Source: Oscillospiraceae bacterium (GTDB lineage Bacteria > Bacillota > Clostridia > Oscillospirales > Oscillospiraceae). Taken from it: DNA of 9,036 nt. The notes under the pieces were generated by a model that was given only the letters and a program-made list of their open reading frames with translations, was not told the DNA's origin and did no database searches. The stretch lies in NCBI GenBank assembly GCA_016295615.1, contig JAEDKW010000044.1, forward strand, positions 1 to 9,036, read 5' to 3'. Numbering within the stretch: position 1 is the stretch's first letter; every line of letters starts with the position of its first letter. Below are positions 6,277 to 9,036 of this stretch, piece by piece. A program made the position numbers and the translations under genes.

Positions 6277-7359
6277 GTGAAGGCATTTCTTGCGAAAAAC
6301 AAAGGGCTGCACCGCTGGCTTCTCGCTGACGGTGTTGTCCTTTTGCTCTTTTTTGCGCTGCGGCAAAGCCGCGCCCTGATGAATGCGCTTGTGTTTCATG
6401 TCACGCTCCCACTGGAGCAGCTCATCGGCAAAATGTGCTCCTACGTGCCGTTTTCCGTCGCGGAGCTTTGCTATGTCCTGCTCACGCTGGATGTGCTCGC
6501 CTGCCTCATTCTCGCCGTTCGTTATATCGTCCGCTCGGCGCACCGGGGCGAGGCGCTCTGCCGCGTCGTGCTTTTCTTTGCCGATGCTGTGCTGACCGTT
6601 TACGCGGTATTTTGTCTGCTGTGGGGCGCAAATTACTGCGCGGAGGATTTCTGCGACCGCTCCGGCATCGTGCCGCGGGAGGTCAGCTGCGAGGAGCTTG
6701 TCCGTGTCACGCAGCAGTTTGCCGACGCGCTTGCCGAATGCGCCGATACCGTCACACGCGATGAAAGCGGCGCGTTCACCGCCGACCGCGCCGCGATCCT
6801 TGCCGCCGCGCCGGAGGCCTACGCCTCTCTCTATGAGGAGTTTCCGTTTCTGGAAGCGCAGAGTTTCCCACCGAAGCCGTTCCGGCTTTCCAAAATTCTC
6901 AGCGCTATGAATTTTACCGGATTTTATTTCCCGTTCACCGGCGAAGCCAACCTCAACATGGACTCTCCCGCCGCGTATCTTCCCTGCACCGCGCTGCACG
7001 AAATGTCCCACCAGCGCGGCTATGCGAGCGAGCAGCAGTGCAACTTTCTTGCCATTGTCGGCTCCACCCGTTCCGACGATCCGCTTTTCCGCTATTCCGG
7101 CTGGCTTCTCGGCTATATTTATCTGAGCAACGCCCTTTACCGCGCCGACTATGACAAATGGCTGGCGATCCGCGACGCTCTTCCCGACACGGTCAGGCTT
7201 GATATTGCACAGAATAACGCTTACTGGTCGCAGTACAGGGGCGTGACCGCCAGGGTCGCGCAGACGCTCAACGATTCGATGATCCGCTCCTACGGCGATC
7301 CTCTCGGCACGCAGAGCTACGGCGCGGTGGTCGATCTTCTGGTCACATATTACGGGTAA
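6277..7359 (+). CDS. DUF3810 family membrane protein with HExxH motif
   Basis: The 360-residue protein matches the DUF3810 pattern. Three predicted membrane segments (about 14-30, 61-85 and 94-118) are followed by a large domain, likely outside the membrane. This holds LHEMSHQRGYASEQQCNFLA (240-259), where H241, E242 and H245 form a zincin-type HExxH and E252 is a candidate third ligand. The stretch FTGFYFPFTGEANLN (213-227) is also family-like. This suggests a membrane-tethered zinc peptidase, but I know of no established activity for the family. The start is GTG at 6277, only 6 bases after the AI-2E stop. The nearest GAGGA (6253-6257) is too far for a normal RBS, so translation probably depends on coupling to the upstream gene. 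No other start fits, since the next Met is residue 35 or later. Confidence 0.85.
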   Translation: MKAFLAKNKGLHRWLLADGVVLLLFFALRQSRALMNALVFHVTLPLEQLIGKMCSYVPFSVAELCYVLLTLDVLACLILAVRYIVRSAHRGEALCRVVLFFADAVLTVYAVFCLLWGANYCAEDFCDRSGIVPREVSCEELVRVTQQFADALAECADTVTRDESGAFTADRAAILAAAPEAYASLYEEFPFLEAQSFPPKPFRLSKILSAMNFTGFYFPFTGEANLNMDSPAAYLPCTALHEMSHQRGYASEQQCNFLAIVGSTRSDDPLFRYSGWLLGYIYLSNALYRADYDKWLAIRDALPDTVRLDIAQNNAYWSQYRGVTARVAQTLNDSMIRSYGDPLGTQSYGAVVDLLVTYYG

Positions 7360-7388
7360 GCTCAAATTGAATCACCCCTCCGAACCGC

Positions 7389-7420
7389 AAAAAACCGGCA
7401 GCATCTGCTGCCGGTTTTTT
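7389..7420. terminator. Bidirectional rho-independent terminator
   Basis: A 14-15-bp stem (AAAAAACCGGCAGCA at 7389-7403, TGCTGCCGGTTTTTT at 7406-7420) closes on a very small loop. A6 on the left and T6 on the right give U-runs on both strands. It serves the DUF3810 transcript and the converging MerR-RDD gene, whose TAA stop (7421-7419) lies within the terminator arm. Confidence 0.93.
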
Positions 7421-8855
7421 ATTGCCTGCTCATTTCAAAACTCACTTGATACGAACACACACCGCCGTCGATGCCGAGCAGAATGCTTTCCTCGGAGGTA
7501 AACACCTCCGCATTTTCATATTCCGCCTTGCACGCAATGTTCACTCCATTGACGGTAAAGGAGAACTCTTCAAACGGATGCGCGCTGATCTGCTCTGCAA
7601 TTTCTTTCTGCGCCGCCAGCGGCAGACCACGCTGCTGCGCAAGTGCGAACGACAACGCGGAAAGAAACATCCGATCCTGCAAGTCGCTGGCAAAATAAAT
7701 CACCCGATCACTCTCCCGGCAGGCAAAGGATACGCTTTGCAGCACGCCGTTTTCCTCGGTCAGAAGGAAATCTGTTTGAGCGATCCTGTCTTCCGCGAAC
7801 TCCCTGCCGGACGGGTAGCTGCTGATCCAATGACCCTCACTGTCGAGTTTTCTGCCTTCAAATGCATCGTAATACTCCGCAAGGCGGTTGAAATTGTCGC
7901 AGAATTCCGCCGCCGAGATCTCTCCGCGGTGCGGCGGGAATGACGCACATATGACCGCCAAAGTGAGGGCGCCAACCGCAACGGCATGTGCGCCGGCATA
8001 CACCGCAACGCGCCACGGCTTTTCATCGCGCAGCACGAGAACAGAGCCTTCCTCCCACGTAAGCCTCTGCCCGTCGGCACAGGCGGCATAGCTCTTATAG
8101 AGCCGGTACCAGCCGTAAAGCGGAATGTTCAGCCCCATACCGCGGATCAGTGCACCGACCGTGCGCCTCTGCGCTCCTGAATAGGTGAGTTTCCCTCCCT
8201 CCTCATCGGTCACAGACAGACCCAGGATCCACTTGCCCGGTGTCGTGCCGAATTTTGACAGCAGCAGCGGCTCAAAGAACATCATGAGCATAAGCCCCGC
8301 AGCCAAGATCGCCAGGCGCAGCGCATTGCCGCCCAGCGCAAGGTTGACGCGAAAGGCAACCGTGAGAACGATAGAAAGGCATATATTGCAAATCCCCAGG
8401 TCTAACGAGCGTGCAAAATAGCGGCGCCACGGCGCGCGCACATGCGGCAGCACATCCTCTGTCAGCGCCAGCGTGTCCGCGCTCTCCTTTTCCTGCATCA
8501 GCGCATCCAAATAGCGCTGCGCATTGAGCGTTTCGTACTGCACGCCGTCCGCGCGCATTTCCCGGCAGACCTCCTGCGAGCGACCGATCAGCTTTTGCTC
8601 CCGCGCAAGCACTTCGATCTGCTCGTCAAGCGCGGCAAGCAGCTCTTTTTGACCGCTTTGAAGCGCCTTAATCTCTTCGAGCGGGATGCGCAGCGCACGC
8701 AAAAGCCGAATACGCTTCAAGATTTCGAGGTCCTGCTCCGAATAATCGCGGTAGCCGTTCTCCCCGCGCTGCGGGGAGATCAAACCCTCCACCTCGTAAA
8801 AGCGAATATTCGCGCGCGTCATGCCGGACAGATTTTCGACGGTTCTGATAGTCAT
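7419..8855 (-). CDS. Membrane-anchored MerR-family regulator with RDD domain
   Basis: The 478-residue fusion protein has three parts. Residues 1-70 are a MerR winged helix (TIRTVENLSGMTRANIRFYE, then GLISPQRGENGYRDYSEQDL), followed by a helical, probably coiled-coil dimerisation stretch (65-105). Residues 141-275 are an RDD membrane domain, with the Arg/Asp signature RYFARSLDLGI (145-155), two hydrophobic segments (about 154-172 and 178-198) and FGTTPGKWILGL (202-213). A further membrane segment (283-305) leads to a C-terminal domain (306-478) that I do not recognise, probably outside the cell if there are three membrane crossings. The inferred role is a one-component sensor-regulator that binds DNA from the membrane. 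The ATG at 8855 has GGAGG 6 bases upstream. Its promoter has MerR-type geometry, so it probably controls itself. There is no break between the domains, so the fusion is in one frame. Confidence 0.88.
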   Translation of the reverse strand: MTIRTVENLSGMTRANIRFYEVEGLISPQRGENGYRDYSEQDLEILKRIRLLRALRIPLEEIKALQSGQKELLAALDEQIEVLAREQKLIGRSQEVCREMRADGVQYETLNAQRYLDALMQEKESADTLALTEDVLPHVRAPWRRYFARSLDLGICNICLSIVLTVAFRVNLALGGNALRLAILAAGLMLMMFFEPLLLSKFGTTPGKWILGLSVTDEEGGKLTYSGAQRRTVGALIRGMGLNIPLYGWYRLYKSYAACADGQRLTWEEGSVLVLRDEKPWRVAVYAGAHAVAVGALTLAVICASFPPHRGEISAAEFCDNFNRLAEYYDAFEGRKLDSEGHWISSYPSGREFAEDRIAQTDFLLTEENGVLQSVSFACRESDRVIYFASDLQDRMFLSALSFALAQQRGLPLAAQKEIAEQISAHPFEEFSFTVNGVNIACKAEYENAEVFTSEESILLGIDGGVCSYQVSFEMSRQ

Positions 8856-8884
8856 ACTGATCCTCCGTATTTGTTGATGTCACC

Positions 8885-8915
8885 ACCTTACACTGTCAAG
8901 TTGCTTGACAGTCAA
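8885..8915 (-). promoter_or_regulatory. MerR-type promoter with 19-base spacer
   Basis: On the minus strand there is -35 TTGACT (8915-8910), a spacer of exactly 19 bases and -10 TAAGGT (8890-8885). A spacer longer than the usual 17 bases is the hallmark of MerR-controlled promoters, where the regulator twists the DNA to realign the hexamers. It sits directly upstream of the MerR-RDD gene, with a leader of about 20 bases. Confidence 0.75.
8892..8912. promoter_or_regulatory. Predicted MerR operator (perfect dyad)
   Basis: Two perfect 9-base arms, ACTGTCAAG (8892-8900) and CTTGACAGT (8904-8912), are separated by 3 bases. The dyad lies between the -35 and -10 elements and just overlaps the -35, exactly where MerR dimers bind. 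It is the probable binding site for the adjacent MerR-RDD protein. Confidence 0.78.
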
Positions 8916-8928
8916 GTCTTTTTTGCTG

Positions 8929-8961
8929 AAAACACCCGATTTTTACAAAACCGGGTGTTTT
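8929..8961 (-). terminator. Rho-independent terminator of the right-edge gene
   Basis: A 10-bp stem (AAAACACCCG at 8929-8938, CGGGTGTTTT at 8952-8961) with a 13-base AT-rich loop starts shortly after the stop of the minus-strand gene at 8972. It ends in four U on that strand, with further A/T on both sides. It separates that gene from the MerR-RDD promoter. Confidence 0.75.
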
Positions 8962-8971
8962 TCTTGCCGTT

Positions 8972-9036
8972 TTACAGGCCAAAGCCGCCGAGACCGAGAC
9001 CGCTGGTGAAGGCATTCATCCTGCCGCTCATGGCGT
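8972..9036 (-). CDS. C-terminal end of an unidentified protein (partial)
   Basis: The last 20 codons before TAA (8974-8972) are in the window and encode AMSGRMNAFTSGLGLGGFGL. This is a Met/Gly-rich tail too short to place in a family. It loosely recalls the Gly-rich ends of small nucleoid-associated proteins such as YbaB, but the expected PG residues are missing and I do not claim that identity. The call as a coding end is supported by a terminator 11 bases after the stop. Confidence 0.5.
   Translation of the reverse strand, partial: AMSGRMNAFTSGLGLGGFGL

Noticed and set aside
4684..7365. An 893-codon open frame on the minus strand across the AI-2E and DUF3810 genes and into the kinase gene
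   Set aside because: It lies opposite two genes and partly over a third with clear family motifs, shows no recognisable domain, and has the Lys/Glu/His-rich composition expected from reading GC-rich genes antisense.

Overview
The window looks like chromosomal DNA from a fairly GC-rich member of the Clostridia (Bacillota), probably of the Oscillospiraceae/Ruminococcaceae type. The grounds are strong GGAGG ribosome binding sites, lipoprotein signal peptides for substrate-binding proteins, TTGACA/TATAAT promoters, dense U-rich hairpin terminators, and the families present (AI-2E transporter, DUF3810, MerR, Fur). This placement is inferred from gene content and style, not from a marker gene.

Region 1 (1-3195): the last codons of a plus-strand M23-type peptidase end at 53. 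They face a four-gene minus-strand metal-uptake operon across a bidirectional terminator (65-102). In transcription order the operon is a Fur-family regulator (2716-3129), a zinc-type ABC substrate-binding lipoprotein with a His-rich loop (1622-2596), its ATPase (909-1625) and its membrane permease (103-912). The last three genes overlap by 4 bases each (ATGA and GTGA). A fully consensus promoter (TTGACA, 16 bases, TATAAT) carries a perfect 7-1-7 Fur/Zur-type palindrome just downstream of its -10. This is the expected layout of a self-regulated metal-starvation operon, probably for zinc.

Region 2 (3196-3987): divergent from that operon is a short orphan lipoprotein resembling the first half of PhnD-type (phosphonate-like) substrate-binding proteins. 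A strong bidirectional terminator follows it.

Region 3 (3988-7420): a lipid/diacylglycerol kinase gene on the minus strand and an AI-2E family membrane protein gene on the plus strand diverge from a 164-base spacer. There, two predicted promoters share one palindromic TTGCAA as their -35. Six bases after the AI-2E gene comes a DUF3810 membrane protein with a HEMSH zinc-peptidase-like motif, probably in the same transcript, ending at another bidirectional terminator.

Region 4 (7419-9036): a 478-residue minus-strand protein joins an N-terminal MerR DNA-binding domain to an RDD membrane domain and a C-terminal soluble domain, so it looks like a membrane-anchored one-component regulator. Its own promoter has the 19-base spacer and perfect dyad typical of MerR-controlled promoters, which points to autoregulation. 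The window ends in the C-terminal codons of an unidentified minus-strand gene and its terminator. I saw no tRNA, rRNA, CRISPR array, transposon or phage gene, and no gene-free stretch longer than about 165 bases.
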